The position numbers and the translations under genes are program-made. The notes under the pieces were generated by a model that was given only the letters and a program-made list of their open reading frames with translations, ran no database searches and was not told the DNA's origin. This document shows, one piece after another, positions 9,521 to 19,373 of a stretch of DNA of 38,411 bases (position 1 is its first letter; each line of letters starts with the position of its first letter). The stretch is from Trachelipus rathkii (Eukaryota > Arthropoda > Malacostraca > Isopoda > Trachelipodidae), in the NCBI GenBank assembly GCA_015478945.1, contig JABUQX010088642.1:1-38411 (forward strand). Direction: 5' to 3'.

Positions 9521-9664
9521 GAGGAATTACAAGTATTTGTTCCATTCATGGTAAGCTGTAGTATTGGGGAAGATCCCAAAACAGATTGGTCACAACTTCG
9601 TCGTCCAGCATGGTGGCCAAACAAGCAGCCATTTCGTCTACCATCAGCATCCAAAAGTCGTATG
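9521..9664 (+). CDS. Exon of NRF1/EWG-like transcription factor (DNA-binding region, part 1)
   Basis: This 48-codon open stretch is flanked by a plausible acceptor (tatttttag|GAG) and donor (ATG|gtaaat), phase 0 at both ends. The peptide begins EELQVFVPFMVSCSIGEDPK, continues TDWSQLRRPAWWPNKQPF and ends SASKSRM. The LxxFVPxM block followed by W-x5-RPxWWP-x3-PF matches the layout of the DNA-binding/dimerisation domain of nuclear respiratory factor 1 and Drosophila Erect wing, a nuclear factor binding GCGCAYGCGC sites. The family's usual linker with a WTxALR-like helix seems shortened at the junction with the next exon. It could be a diverged paralogue. The internal ATG at 9548 is not a start. 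The intron just upstream ends in an AT array. Confidence 0.65.
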
Positions 9665-9668
9665 GTAA

Positions 9669-9707
<39 letters not shown>
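9669..9707. repeat. (ATT)n microsatellite in short intron
   Basis: Thirteen or so ATT units inside the 92-bp intron between the two exons. Read through, they give a meaningless poly-Tyr extension, which helps show that the exon ends at 9664. Confidence 0.95.
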
Positions 9708-9756
9708 AGATTTTCAGTTTTACATTACTAATCGTTTCAAATTTTATATTTTCAAG

Positions 9757-9939
9757 GTTCAACTTGTCGTGGACTGCTATACGTTTCATGGATGCCAATA
9801 CCTCTTACAATTTTGTGCCACTTTACATCAGATGAGACCATCTGGGGGTTACAAATTCACAGATAACAGAGATGGAACGACGTCGATGTACAATGGCCAT
9901 AATGGGAAACTACTTGTGACGTTCAGAAATGAAAATAGA
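9757..9939 (+). CDS. Exon of NRF1/EWG-like transcription factor (DNA-binding region, part 2)
   Basis: A 61-codon exon between acceptor attttcaag|GTT and donor AGA|gtaagt, phase 0 at both ends and so in frame with the exon at 9521-9664. The peptide begins VQLVVDCYTFHGCQYLLQFC, which resembles the conserved ALRxIVxNCYxxHGRxDLL helix of NRF1/EWG proteins, then runs through RPSGGYKFTDNRDGTTSMYN to LLVTFRNENR. A short F-x3-DGT element also occurs after the DNA-binding region in NRF1. The exon pair is open throughout and spliced by a 92-bp intron. No following exon is seen for almost 20 kb. The family assignment is by eye and needs a profile search for PF10491. Confidence 0.65.
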
Positions 9940-10130
9940 GTAAGTACAAACTAAATATTTATCTCCTACTTTATATCAATCTTCTAGAAAAAATGGTAAG
10001 TCCAACGGACATAGAGTTGATTTGGATTGGACTTATAATTTTCATTTCAAATGGAGTTGGTTAAAGTTTTTATAATAGTGAGGCTGGTTTATTTTTTATT
10101 TATTTTGCTATGATAAAATATTGGAGAGAG

Positions 10131-10320
10131 AATATATATACTGTATATATATATATAATATATATATATATATATACTATTATATTCTATTAAATAATAT
10201 TTATATATTATATATATAGTATTATATATATATTATATATTAATTATATATAGTATTTATATATTTTCTATGATAAAATATGATATATAAATATATATTT
10301 ATATATATATTATATATATA
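10131..10320. repeat. (AT)n-rich arrays
   Basis: Several imperfect TA blocks leading directly into the second LINE. Confidence 0.9.
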
Positions 10321-10504
10321 ATCCCCCTTTAATTCCCCTATCAGATTCACAACATGGATTTAGACAAAAACGCTCCACCACCACTCTTAACAGCCCTCAC
10401 AGATTCAAACTCCTCCCCCTGCCCACACTCTCCTTGTACAAATAGATATCAATAAGGCAGTTGATGCAGTCCCACATCACCCCTTAATAGTTAAAATATT
10501 TAAA

Positions 10505-10625
10505 CAGGGTGGCAAAAAGCCATGGATTTTTGGTTTTTTGGCTATGGTCAATTGGCTAATTGACCCAAATAGCCAATTAACCATAGCCAAAAAGCCAAAT
10601 ATCCATGTTTTTTTTTCCAACCCTG
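10505..10625. mobile_element. Palindromic MITE (hAT-like) inserted in second LINE
   Basis: A 121-bp fold-back: the left end CAGGGTGGCAAAAAGCCATG pairs with the right end ...CCATG-T9-CCAACCCTG, and the arms (gccatggattt...ggctatggtcaattggct and its complement agccaattaaccatagcc...) leave a short central loop near 10553-10570. The flanks tatttaaa (10497-10504) and tattaaac (10626-10633) look like an 8-bp target duplication with one indel, as hAT-type insertions make. Removing it restores the LINE reading context. It has no coding capacity; the minus-strand frame across it is spurious. Confidence 0.85.
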
Positions 10626-10907
10626 TATTAAACACTGAAATAAGCATCAGTGATAAGAAAGTAATAGCAACTTTCCTATCCAGTTGAACAGCTAAAGTCA
10701 CACATGGACACTTATCTTCACGCACTTACAAATTATATAATTGAATCCCCTAGGGTCCACCCTATCACCAACATTCTTTAATATCTTTTTCTGCATGACC
10801 TACCACACCACCATACATTCCCCTCTATAAAAATCGGTAGCTATGAAAGATGACCTAACAATCATATTTCAAAATTCCTCTATAAATATAGCAAGTAGAG
10901 AGAACTA

Positions 10908-11128
10908 CAACAATATATATAGTATATTATATTATATATGATATTATATAATATATATATATATATATACATGTATATATATATATGATATATATATAGT
11001 ATTATAGTATATAGTATATATATATATATAATATAGGTATATAATATATATAATATATATATATGTATATATATATTATATATATATATAGTATATATAT
11101 TAGTATATATATATATATATTATATGAA
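10908..11128. repeat. (AT)n arrays inside second LINE
   Basis: A series of TA-rich blocks separating the RT palm from the C-terminal part of the LINE. Confidence 0.9.
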
Positions 11129-11644
11129 GAGAAACCATTATATATTCATTCAACAGTTTTCCTTCCAAACAATAAAACTTCTCTCTTAATCACAGCCCAC
11201 CATCTAGGGCTTGACCTTCGATTGACAAATTTGACAATTTACCCTCACCCCTGGTATATAGCCACACAATAAATTAAATGCGATTGAAACATTAATCGGA
11301 ACAAATATCCCAAAACTAGAAGCTGGTACAAAACAAAGCTCTCAAGATAATAACAGGCTGCTTCCCCTAAACACCCATCCACCACTTAACAAACCGAAAC
11401 AAAATTCCTTCCTGTAGAGGCCCATCTTGACATTATAGGCTTTCAATTTTACTGTAAATCTGTCAAGATCACCCTCCTAGCATCAATATACAAAAACACT
11501 TCATTATTATAGAAATATACTCGGATATATATACTCGGATTCCCAAAAAATGCTCTCCACTTACCCTCATACCAAACCTCCAAAGCACATCCATCCGAAA
11601 TATTCCCTATAAAACAAGCACTGACCGGATCAACGAGTTAATGT

Positions 11645-11850
11645 TGTCTCATCTCCGCCCTGGACACCATCCATGCCTTCAGAAATATCCCCTTAAAGAC
11701 AAGACTACTAGACAGTCAAACCAGAGTAATATCATCCGTCCCCACTCTGGACACCATCCATCCCTTCAGTAATTATCCCTTAAGAACAATTCACTAGACC
11801 ATCAGCTATGGTAAATGTCGTCCCATTTCACTCTGGACACCATCCAACGA
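11645..11850 (+). repeat. 86-87-bp tandem repeat, 2.4 copies, in LINE tail
   Basis: The core ctggacaccatcca occurs at 11660-11673, 11747-11760 and 11833-11846, spaced 87 and 86 bases, with flanking similarity (tcatc-tcc...ccttcag-aattatcccttaa). It repeats a short C-terminal peptide of the LINE (L-SGHHPSLQ-like) in shifting frames. Confidence 0.9.
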
Positions 11851-12060
11851 ATATAAGTTTAAAATCATTACTTTTCCCTATCGCCCCACTTGTCAAAGAT
11901 ATCTCTTCCCTGACAACTGAATGACAACAAATCACCTCCTTATTAGAGTACTCGAAATTAAGAGACATGAGAAGCAACTCCATTAAAAGATCTCTGGACT
12001 GTCCTGGTGTAGTGGCAACAGTTTTTTTTATAATAATAAAAAAAAAAAAAATCTTACAGA

Positions 12061-13059
12061 CTAAATAATTCTCAGTCAAAACAGAGTAATGTTTTTATAA
12101 CTGCTATTTCGAACTTCTGGTAGTGTAAACCTCCTTTAAATTCCTGTTTTATTATACTTCTTTATTTTTTCCTTTTTTTTTTTTTGTTCTAATAAATACT
12201 AACACCTTAACTTTCAAACAGGCCCATAGCACAGTGTATGGATTTTGAGGGCGTTCTGAAGAATTTTGGGGTCAAAATAATATCTGGGGTGGGATAGTAG
12301 AGAAATATAAAGGAATTATATATAAGGTATTATAATATTATATATTTATATATATATATATATATAATATTAATATATATATTATATATATATTAATATA
12401 TATATATATATATATATATTATATGGGAATTGGAACTAAATGGGTGGTTGAAATAGTAATTAAAATATTTTATTTTTCATGTTTGGTAGGTCCTTTCATT
12501 CTTAAAATGCAAGTTTTTACTATTGGTATAAGGAGTGGTGGTTTCTTAAGTATATAGCTAAATGTTAGACTTGTAGACCCATCATCTCTTACCACTGAGA
12601 TAAATTGTATGTTACTGCTCTTCAGCCTAATGGGTTGGAGTGGTGGAGATTCAGTTGATGTGTTTTTTAAGTTTTTCTTTACATATAAATCTTTGCTTTT
12701 CCTATTTATTTTGTAACATCTGCCAGAGTTCTGAAAATAGATTACAACTCTGATTTCTGGTGGTATAGATTGCTGTTAACATTTACCTCTCTGGTTTAGA
12801 CTTAAATTCTTCTGACTGCGACTCCAGCTCTACTTAAACACTTATCTTGACTCCACTTAAACACTCCTCACTTCAGTCTATATATAATTATTGATAATAA
12901 ATTCTGGGACATTTGCGTTATAAAAATGTTTGATTGATTTAGATTAGTAGAAGTAATATTAGTGGTATTGATACCCCTCATATGAATGATGATGAATTAG
13001 ATAACCTTATGGACCTGTGAATGGATTTAAATTAGAGAGTGGGATCATGTGGGGTCTTT

Positions 13060-13060
<1 letters not shown>
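12061..13060. other. Unassigned spacer with an AT array
   Basis: AT-rich, T-run-containing sequence with an imperfect (AT)n block at 12318-12424. I find no coding frame, terminal repeat or RNA signal. A short segment at 12820-12865 (gactccactt-aacact) is weakly repeated twice. Confidence 0.55.

Positions 13061-13063
<3 letters not shown>

Positions 13064-13146
<83 letters not shown>
13064..13146. repeat. (AT)n microsatellite
   Basis: Nearly pure TA repeat with one TT interruption; it borders the minisatellite that follows. Confidence 0.95.
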
Positions 13147-13150
<4 letters not shown>

Positions 13151-13194
13151 CGGGAAGAGGCCACTTCTGTTGTGGCAAGTGAAGGAGGTTTTCC

Positions 13195-13370
13195 TCTTTG
13201 TAGGCAGGAGAAGAGTTCAGTCTCATTTTAGGCAGGAGAGAGAGCTCTGCCTCTTTGTGGGCAAAAGAGAGAGCTCGGTCTTTTTTTTAAAGCAGAAGGA
13301 GAGTTCAGACTCTTTGTGGGCAGAAGCGGGAAAGTTCTACTTAGTAGGCCGGAGTGCTGGGAGTTCCTCT
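13195..13370 (+). repeat. 28-30-bp minisatellite, about six degenerate units
   Basis: Unit close to CTCTTTGTGGGCAGGAGAGA followed by GAGTTCAGA. Units start near 13195, 13223, 13252, 13280, 13310 and 13340, with decreasing similarity at the end. The open frame across it (13170-13454) has a repeat-driven composition and no recognisable domain, so I do not call it a gene. Confidence 0.8.
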
Positions 13371-14257
13371 TCTTCTTATTCTCCGACTAACATGACTTGT
13401 AGCTGTAGAGAGCTTGTATTTATCTCTTCTCCTTGTTCTCCACTGCTCAGGTAGTGTTAGTAGTCGATGTTCTCTTGAAGATTCTCTCTTGTAGGGTAAT
13501 GAATCTGAGATTTTGATTTGGATATATTTTATTGAAAAAACGCTTTAAACTATATTTAACAATCTTCACACCTAAAACTATATCCTTATCAAAGTTTTTT
13601 AACTTTTTATATAATTTTCTATCACACATTAATTTTTAAACTCCCAACCAAATTTCTGTTTTCTCCCATGGGGGTGATAAAAGTGTGCGAAACTATTATT
13701 ATTATATCATAGATTACCAATTTCATTAAAATTCAAGCTATCTTAACAATTAATATAAAAATATGATGACAAAATGCTATAAAACATCATGATACACATT
13801 AATTTACATTATTTCATACCAATTAAATTGTAAAATACCTAAAAAATGCTTTAAAGCCAAACTTCATTTCTCCCTCTGACAATAAAAAAAAAAACAAAAT
13901 TAAAATACATATAATTTTGCAGAAAACTTATTGTTGGATTAATTTTCCTATATAACTATAAGTATTTTTAAAAACAGTATTATACAATTTAACTTAATAA
14001 TTTTATAAAGCAACATTATAAAGTGTCTTACAGATAATAACATTAATTAATCTTAAAAAAAAAAAAAATCTAGATAATGCATGCTTAAAATGTATTTAGT
14101 ATCCTAATAATTGGATAAAAGTGATCTTGGTAAATCTTGAATCGTTTTCTTTAATAAATATTTCCATTTATATAGAAAGTACATTTTTACCAGTAACCAT
14201 TCAAAACAGTTTTTCTTTTTCTTTAGACAATTAAACAATAAGCATATCTATTGTGGG

Positions 14258-14262
<5 letters not shown>
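13371..14262. other. Unassigned AT-rich spacer
   Basis: Mostly A/T-rich unique sequence with short poly(A) and poly(T) runs. No coding, RNA or terminal-repeat signal recognised. Confidence 0.55.
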
Positions 14263-14296
<34 letters not shown>

Positions 14297-14539
14297 TATA
14301 TATATATTATATTATTATAAATTATATATATATAAATTATATATATATAATAAATAATATAATATTATATATATATATATAATATATCACCAATAGGGGT
14401 ATGTGAACAAATGTTTTTAATAGAAAGTTGAATTGCCTAAGGTTCTATTATAAAAAGAACTGTTCAACGAAATAATTTTATTAATCATTGAAAAATTCCA
14501 ATTGCAACACTAATATATAGGTATATATATATATATATA

Positions 14540-14626
<87 letters not shown>

Positions 14627-14655
14627 AATATATTATATATATATATATATATTAT
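14263..14655. repeat. Two (AT)n arrays with a short unique spacer
   Basis: TA-rich arrays at 14263-14388 and 14521-14655, separated by about 130 bases of unique AT-rich sequence. They lie just downstream of the pogo-type transposase (minus strand). Confidence 0.9.
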
Positions 14656-14779
14656 AATAATACTAATTTTAAGAAATCTTTAATAAACTACATTTTTGAA
14701 ATTTTGCTCTGGGTAATGTGAACAGACTTCACAAGTAGGTAAAAGCAGTTCTTTATCGTTGAAAATTGTAATATAATCT

Positions 14780-16545
14780 CTAACATATTTCATTATCTCT
14801 TTTAAAGTTAATTAGCTTTACGTTTTTCACTATTTGAATCATTTGTACTGCTCCTACATCTTCATTTGAAAGTTCCTTGAACACCACACTTGCTTCAATT
14901 GATTTTTGATTGCTTTCAGTTTTTCTTAGAAATTTAACCCGGGCACTACAAGCTGCTTCATTTATTCTTAACACTTTACCAACGTAACAATAAAGTTTAA
15001 TTTTTCCCCCATCTAACCTTGCTGAAACATAATTTCCTAGCTCAATAGCTGGTACATTGCCCCTTTCCTTCTCTCTATCTTCCCTACCTTCTCTACTATT
15101 ACCGGTTTCAGTTTCATTTAATGTGGAGGCAGCTTTTAAATCAAAAGTAGAAATGGATTGTCCTGGCTGGATATTTATTTTTCTTCCTCTCTTCCTTGGC
15201 ACCATTTCTACAAACTCCTTTCTTTTTGCATTAAAGTAACTAATAAATTCTGGGCTTCCCTTTTTGTGGCTTGAATGTTTTTGATGGTGATGCATAGTTA
15301 ATCATCTTAGAGAGGACTCGATTCCTGTTTAAAGGATATATCCCGCATGCATTAAACCCAGAAATGGAGATTCTTTTCCAGTCATCCTTCATGTTCTTCA
15401 AAAGTTCTGTCAAGAGCCTGGAAAACTTATGTATGTTTTGGCAAAGTTGTGTTAGTTCTTCCAACACCTTTCATAAAGTTTTCCATTACTTTCCTCCACT
15501 GTACCTTTAAGGGATGAAAGACTGCAATATCTAATGGTTGGAGCAAGTGTGTGGAATTAGGTGGAAGAAAGACCATTTGTATATTGTTAATTTGTAATGT
15601 TACTACAGCTGTTTGAGACATATGATTGGGAAGGTTATCTTTGATTATGATTTTCTTATCATCTTGTCAATGCATATCCGGTTGAAGAATGGATTCACAA
15701 TTTTTTTAAGATAATCCAAAAAAATGATGCCATCAAACCAGCCACTTAAGATAATCCAAGAAAATGATGCCATCAAACCAGACACTTTTGCTTACATTAT
15801 ATTGGCAGTGTATTGGGCCATCATCCATATGAGAATCTTTAAGATGATCCCCTTTATAAACAAGGTAAGGGGGGAGCATTTTTCCTGCAGCACTTGAAGG
15901 AAGCATAACTAAAATAGCTGTTTTTTGAAGTGTTCATCACACATTCTGTGCGTTTGCTTCCTTTATGGAATATCAATAGGTATGTTCCAGGGTCATCTAC
16001 CAGGTTTGTCTCATCATAGTTTACTATATATACTCTGGATTAACGCCTTCCAATGTCTTCTATAGGTTGTCAAAATATTTAGACACCATTTCATTGTTAA
16101 CAGCTGCCCTCTTCCTATTGATGTTCTGACATTTTCTTTTAGATAGGACCTTATCATTCCCCTTTAGGAACAGAGTAAGCCAATCTTCACCTGGCATATT
16201 TTCTTTAAAACAAGCTACATTCCTACCTTTTGAATTTAAATACTTTTGAACAAATTGCCTAAATTCCAGTTTTGCAAACGCCAGACTATAATCCCCAAGC
16301 ACTGCTAAATGTTCTGCAATTACTTCTTCAACAAAAGGAAGAAGACTCGTCCTCTTACCAGTTTGACCTGGGTTTTTAACAAGTTCCCTGGACTCTTCTT
16401 CTTTGTAGTGTGGATACACACACAGTTTTTCTTTGTTGCACTTGATATTCACATTCCATCTTCAACATCCATACACACCCGGACCATGTCATCTTCATAT
16501 GTGAATTTAGTGCATCCATTCTTTTTTTCTGTATGTTTTTGGCAT
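14780..16545 (-). pseudogene. Pogo/Tigger-type (DDE_1) transposase, frameshifted
   Basis: Read on the minus strand from MPKTYRKK (16545) the order is: TYEDDMVRVCMDVEDGM (a psq-type helix-turn-helix start, 16440-16510); VEEVIAEHLAVLGDYSLAFA and GEDWLTLFLKGNDKVLSKRK (CENP-B-type second DNA-binding domain); AVNNEMVSKYFDNL (16060-16110); NYDETNLVDDPG near 16000 (first catalytic Asp); KTAILVMLPSSAAGKMLPPY; VSKSVWFDGIIFLDYL; DNLPNHMSQTAVVTLQ near 15620 (second Asp); FLPPNSTHLLQPLDIAVFHP at 15525-15590 (third Asp in QPLD); ISISGFNACGIYPLNR; then a basic/acidic tail to 14780. A tttcag acceptor directly precedes the ATG. Frameshifts occur near 16050, 15650 and 15430/15290. Confidence 0.85.
15706..15785 (-). 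repeat. 40-bp tandem duplication inside pogo-type transposase
   Basis: Units 15706-15745 and 15746-15785, each starting ttaagataatccaa and ending catcaaaccag-cac, with two or three differences. It duplicates the WFDGIIFLDYL codons between the first and second catalytic aspartates. Confidence 0.95.
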
Positions 16546-16559
16546 CTGAAACAATAACA

Positions 16560-17044
16560 ACAACAGCAAACCTATAAAAGAAGTATTAATTTTGCATATA
16601 AAATTATAGTCACAACCCTGGTTAGTAAAACAAAGTATTTTCAAAAACTACAAAAATATATATTGTCTTATAATAAATACTCACCTTTGTTAGTTTTAAA
16701 AAGGCTATGTAAATTCAAGGGGTCTGTTGTATATAGGCCTATAACAAAACGTATTTTACCTTAGTAAAAATAAATATTCTTTGTGTAAAATATATTGCAA
16801 ATATATCTGTAAAAGAAAATTTTTATTGTTAGACAATATTTTTAATTAATTTTAATTTACATAATATATACTTAACTAATAATTTACAATTGTAACTCAA
16901 AAAAAAAAAAAAAGTTTTTCAAATTCAGAACCCAATGATTTAAACAAACCAGATATTTGTACCCTAAAAAGAGAGAGTTATTTTACTAGCTTAAAAATTA
17001 TAAACGTCAATGATGAAACATTTGATAATTTTACTCGTCATGTT
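16560..17044. other. AT-rich flank of the pogo-type element
   Basis: No coding signal. cacaaccctgg at 16612-16622 could be an element terminus (CAGGGTTGTG on the minus strand), but I found no matching inverted end on the other side. Confidence 0.4.
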
Positions 17045-17109
17045 CTACTACTATTGTTTCCGGTTTATGCTACTCACCTCACCCCCAATCTGGGGAAAGG
17101 GGGTAGTTG

Positions 17110-17115
<6 letters not shown>
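17045..17115 (+). mobile_element. Orphan LINE 3' end
   Basis: The segment actactattgtttccggttta...ctcacctcacccccaatctggggaaagg aligns with the last part of the LINE 3' UTR at 8775-8830 and, like it, runs straight into an AT array. It is a severely 5'-truncated copy, as expected from incomplete target-primed reverse transcription. Confidence 0.7.

Positions 17116-17188
<73 letters not shown>
17116..17188. repeat. (AT)n microsatellite
   Basis: Nearly pure AT repeat following the orphan LINE 3' end. Confidence 0.95.
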
Positions 17189-17381
17189 ACTATGGCAAAT
17201 TTGTAGAAACTGCACTGTGACTAGTGAGAATATAGTCAACCACCTCACAAGCTAGCGTAAAAACCAGAAACCTTCATAAGTTCCTGATCACAAACTGCTA
17301 TAATAATGAAAATTAATTTAGGTTGTTAGGTTAAGTTAGTTAGGTTAACCTCCGTAGTCACAGTACAGTTTCTTACAATTT

Positions 17382-17478
17382 GCTATATATATATATAATT
17401 ATATATATATATAATATAGTATATATATATATATATATAATATATATATAGATATATATATATATTATATAATATAGA
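17382..17478. repeat. (AT)n array
   Basis: Imperfect TA array bordering the left arm of the inverted-repeat element at 17508. Confidence 0.9.
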
Positions 17479-17507
17479 TGAAACTAAAGAAGTTACCGCA
17501 TGATATC

Positions 17508-18110
17508 TCGAAAACTTAGATAGATACAGAAAACTGATAACATATATGAATCAGCGTATAAAATTTGTATGGAAAATGAAAAAAAAAATTATTTTTTTTT
17601 TAATTTTTTTTAATATTCCAAACTTTTAATATCTCTGAAAAAAACTGATAAACATATTTAGAATCGGCGTATGAAATATGTATGTGAAAAAAGATTTTTT
17701 TTTTTTATAACTAAAAGAATACCCAGGGTAAACCGCAAAAGTCGGGGTCTCTCGGCCTACCTGGGGGGACACGGGGTAGCGATATTTCCCCCCTCCGCGG
17801 GAGGGTCTCCGGAAACCCCCGCTCTTGTACTTTGGGTGCGTGGGACGCACCTTCCTACCGCCCCTCCCCTTACGGAGGTATGGAAAACGATCCCCTCTCT
17901 CTCTCTCATGTTCACCGTCGGCTCGACCCCCTAAAAAAATTTATACGCTGATTCCATATATGTTTTTAGTTTCTTCTACCTATCGTAGTTTTGGAGATAT
18001 AAAAAAAATAAAAAAAAAAAAAATTTTTTTTCATTTTCCATACAAATTTCATACGCTGATGCCAAATATGTTATCAGTTTTCGTGTACCTATCTTAGTTT
18101 TGGCATACGA
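17508..18110. mobile_element. Unidentified inverted-repeat element with GC-rich core
   Basis: The left arm (17508-17690) and right arm (17937-18110) are inverted copies: actgataacatatatgaatc, agcgtataaaatttgtatgg, aaaatgaaaaaa on the left and its complement on the right. Each arm contains the motif (ATCAGCGTATGAAATTTGTA-like) twice, so four copies exist. The arms are very A/T-rich; the core (about 17710-17935) is markedly GC-rich and contains two perfect short hairpins, CCCTCC-GCG-GGAGGG at 17791-17805 and GGTGCGT-GGG-ACGCACC at 17835-17851. Open frames of 74-90 residues cross the core on both strands but show no known domain. AT arrays flank it on both sides. I cannot name the family. Confidence 0.7.
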
Positions 18111-18131
18111 TACTCTATTGATCGTACATCT

Positions 18132-18221
18132 CATATATAATATATATAAATATAATTAACTATATAATTATATATATATTATATATATATATATATATAT
18201 AATATATATATATTATATATA

Positions 18222-18255
<34 letters not shown>
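18132..18255. repeat. (AT)n array
   Basis: TA-rich array between the inverted-repeat element and the CpG-containing stretch. Confidence 0.9.
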
Positions 18256-18257
<2 letters not shown>

Positions 18258-18289
18258 TAATAAATAATAATCATAATAATAATAATATA

Positions 18290-18500
18290 CTCAGGAGCTG
18301 TTTGCGTAGGTGTAACTCGCCAATATCATGAAATGGCGGGTTAGAGATAATAAGTGCGCATGCGTAAGAAAATTCTTTTATTCTGCGAGATTCGTGCGTA
18401 TGTTCGTTATTCCAACTCTCGGAGTGTTGTTTCAAAATGGCGGATATTGACGCGTGAACGCGCAGGGCCACGTGACTCATTTCTTCTCCTCCCCACCCCC
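18290..18500. promoter_or_regulatory. CpG-containing stretch with NRF1-, YY1- and E-box-like sites
   Basis: Unlike its AT-rich surroundings, this segment has many CpGs and a dense set of sites used at housekeeping promoters: TGCGCATGCGTA (18355-18366, one base off the NRF1 palindrome), AAATGGCGGG (18331-18340), AAAATGGCGG (18434-18443, YY1-like) and CACGTG (18469-18474). A minus-strand frame (18271-18504) spans it without recognisable domains. It may be an internal promoter or just a GC-richer relic; nothing in the sequence proves activity. Confidence 0.3.
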
Positions 18501-18509
18501 CCACATCAT

Positions 18510-19373
18510 ATTTTTTTTTTTTACTGATCTAAACTTTTTTTTTTCCTCTTTCTAAGAATTTGATTACGATGTAAAAAAAATAATACTCACCATTGACGGA
18601 AAATTATTCCTAGCTTAATTTAAATATGATAAATTGATTTTATTTTAAATTTTACTCTCACTATTACTCAATGTTAGTCAAGTGGTAAATAGGCAAGTAG
18701 GTATATAAATGGCAGTGCTTACGTCACTTAATTTTTTATTTGTCCGTTACGCGGTGGGTGCGTACTCCCAGAAGGCATAATGAGATGAAACGTTAGCTCT
18801 TTCTCTTAACTTTGTGTATATTCTATCACACTTTACATAAATATACGGTATATCCTCTCACTAGCTATAAATACTAGGCCATCCGAATGCCCTACTATAG
18901 TATTATATAATACTTATAATACGCTAGTCAGTCCTTATATATATATATATATATATATATCATCCTCCAGATTATAAAATATTATATATATAGTGGTATA
19001 ACGTTAAGTACGCTATATGATCATATAATACCGTCTCATATATACCCTACTATATAAACAACATACAAATTAGTCTATAGATTTAGTGATGTGCCTGAGT
19101 CGAGATGGTGCGAGAGTGGTGACCTGCTAAATGCGGATATCTAACTCTCATCTTCACATCCGTGGATAATTATTGTTGGTTGCACGCTTCCATTCCTATA
19201 TACGGTATATATAAAGCTTGAGAAAGAGAATGAGAGCAGATGTCGTAGCTTTTGGATTGATATGTCATTATTATTATTATTCGTTAATATTAATTGTGAG
19301 TGTCATTATTATTATTATATCGCCACTCTATTATTAACTCCTCCCTACTCCTCTTCCTTCTCTAATCTCTTAT
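18510..19373. other. Unassigned spacer
   Basis: AT-rich unique sequence with short (TA)n near 18940-18960 and (TTA)n tracts near 19265-19320. No coding or RNA signal recognised. Confidence 0.5.

Larger units (their letters stand above)
10321..12060 (+). pseudogene. Second LINE: decayed RT and C-terminal region
   Basis: The start reads IPLSDSQHGFRQKRSTTTLL, the RT motif of Jockey/CR1-like non-LTR elements, then INKAVDAVPHHPLIVKI (motif A, with F-D-x-V-PHH). After a MITE it continues as ISDKKVIATFLSS, SRTYKL, GVPLGSTLSPTFFNIFFCM (motif B) and DDLTIIFQNSS (after the catalytic YADD). An AT array follows, then LLGLTF-like and LTIYPHPWY segments, KALKIITGCLP-like codons near 11330-11360 (the QNKALRIITGC block) and PVEAHLDIIGLQF. 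The tail carries a three-copy 86-bp repeat. It differs from the LINE at 1343. Many frameshifts are present; not functional. Confidence 0.8.

Noticed and set aside
10477..10725. 82-residue minus-strand frame
   Set aside because: Crosses the palindromic MITE and LINE RT antisense; no coding character.
13170..13454. 94-residue frame with repeated LFVGRRE-like peptides
   Set aside because: Product of a 29-bp minisatellite whose unit is not a multiple of three; no splice or domain support.
17671..18097. Overlapping frames across the GC-rich core
   Set aside because: High GC removes stops in all frames; opposing frames on both strands are equally long and no domain is seen.
18271..18504. 77-residue minus-strand frame
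   Set aside because: No recognisable domain; the segment looks more like regulatory sequence than coding.
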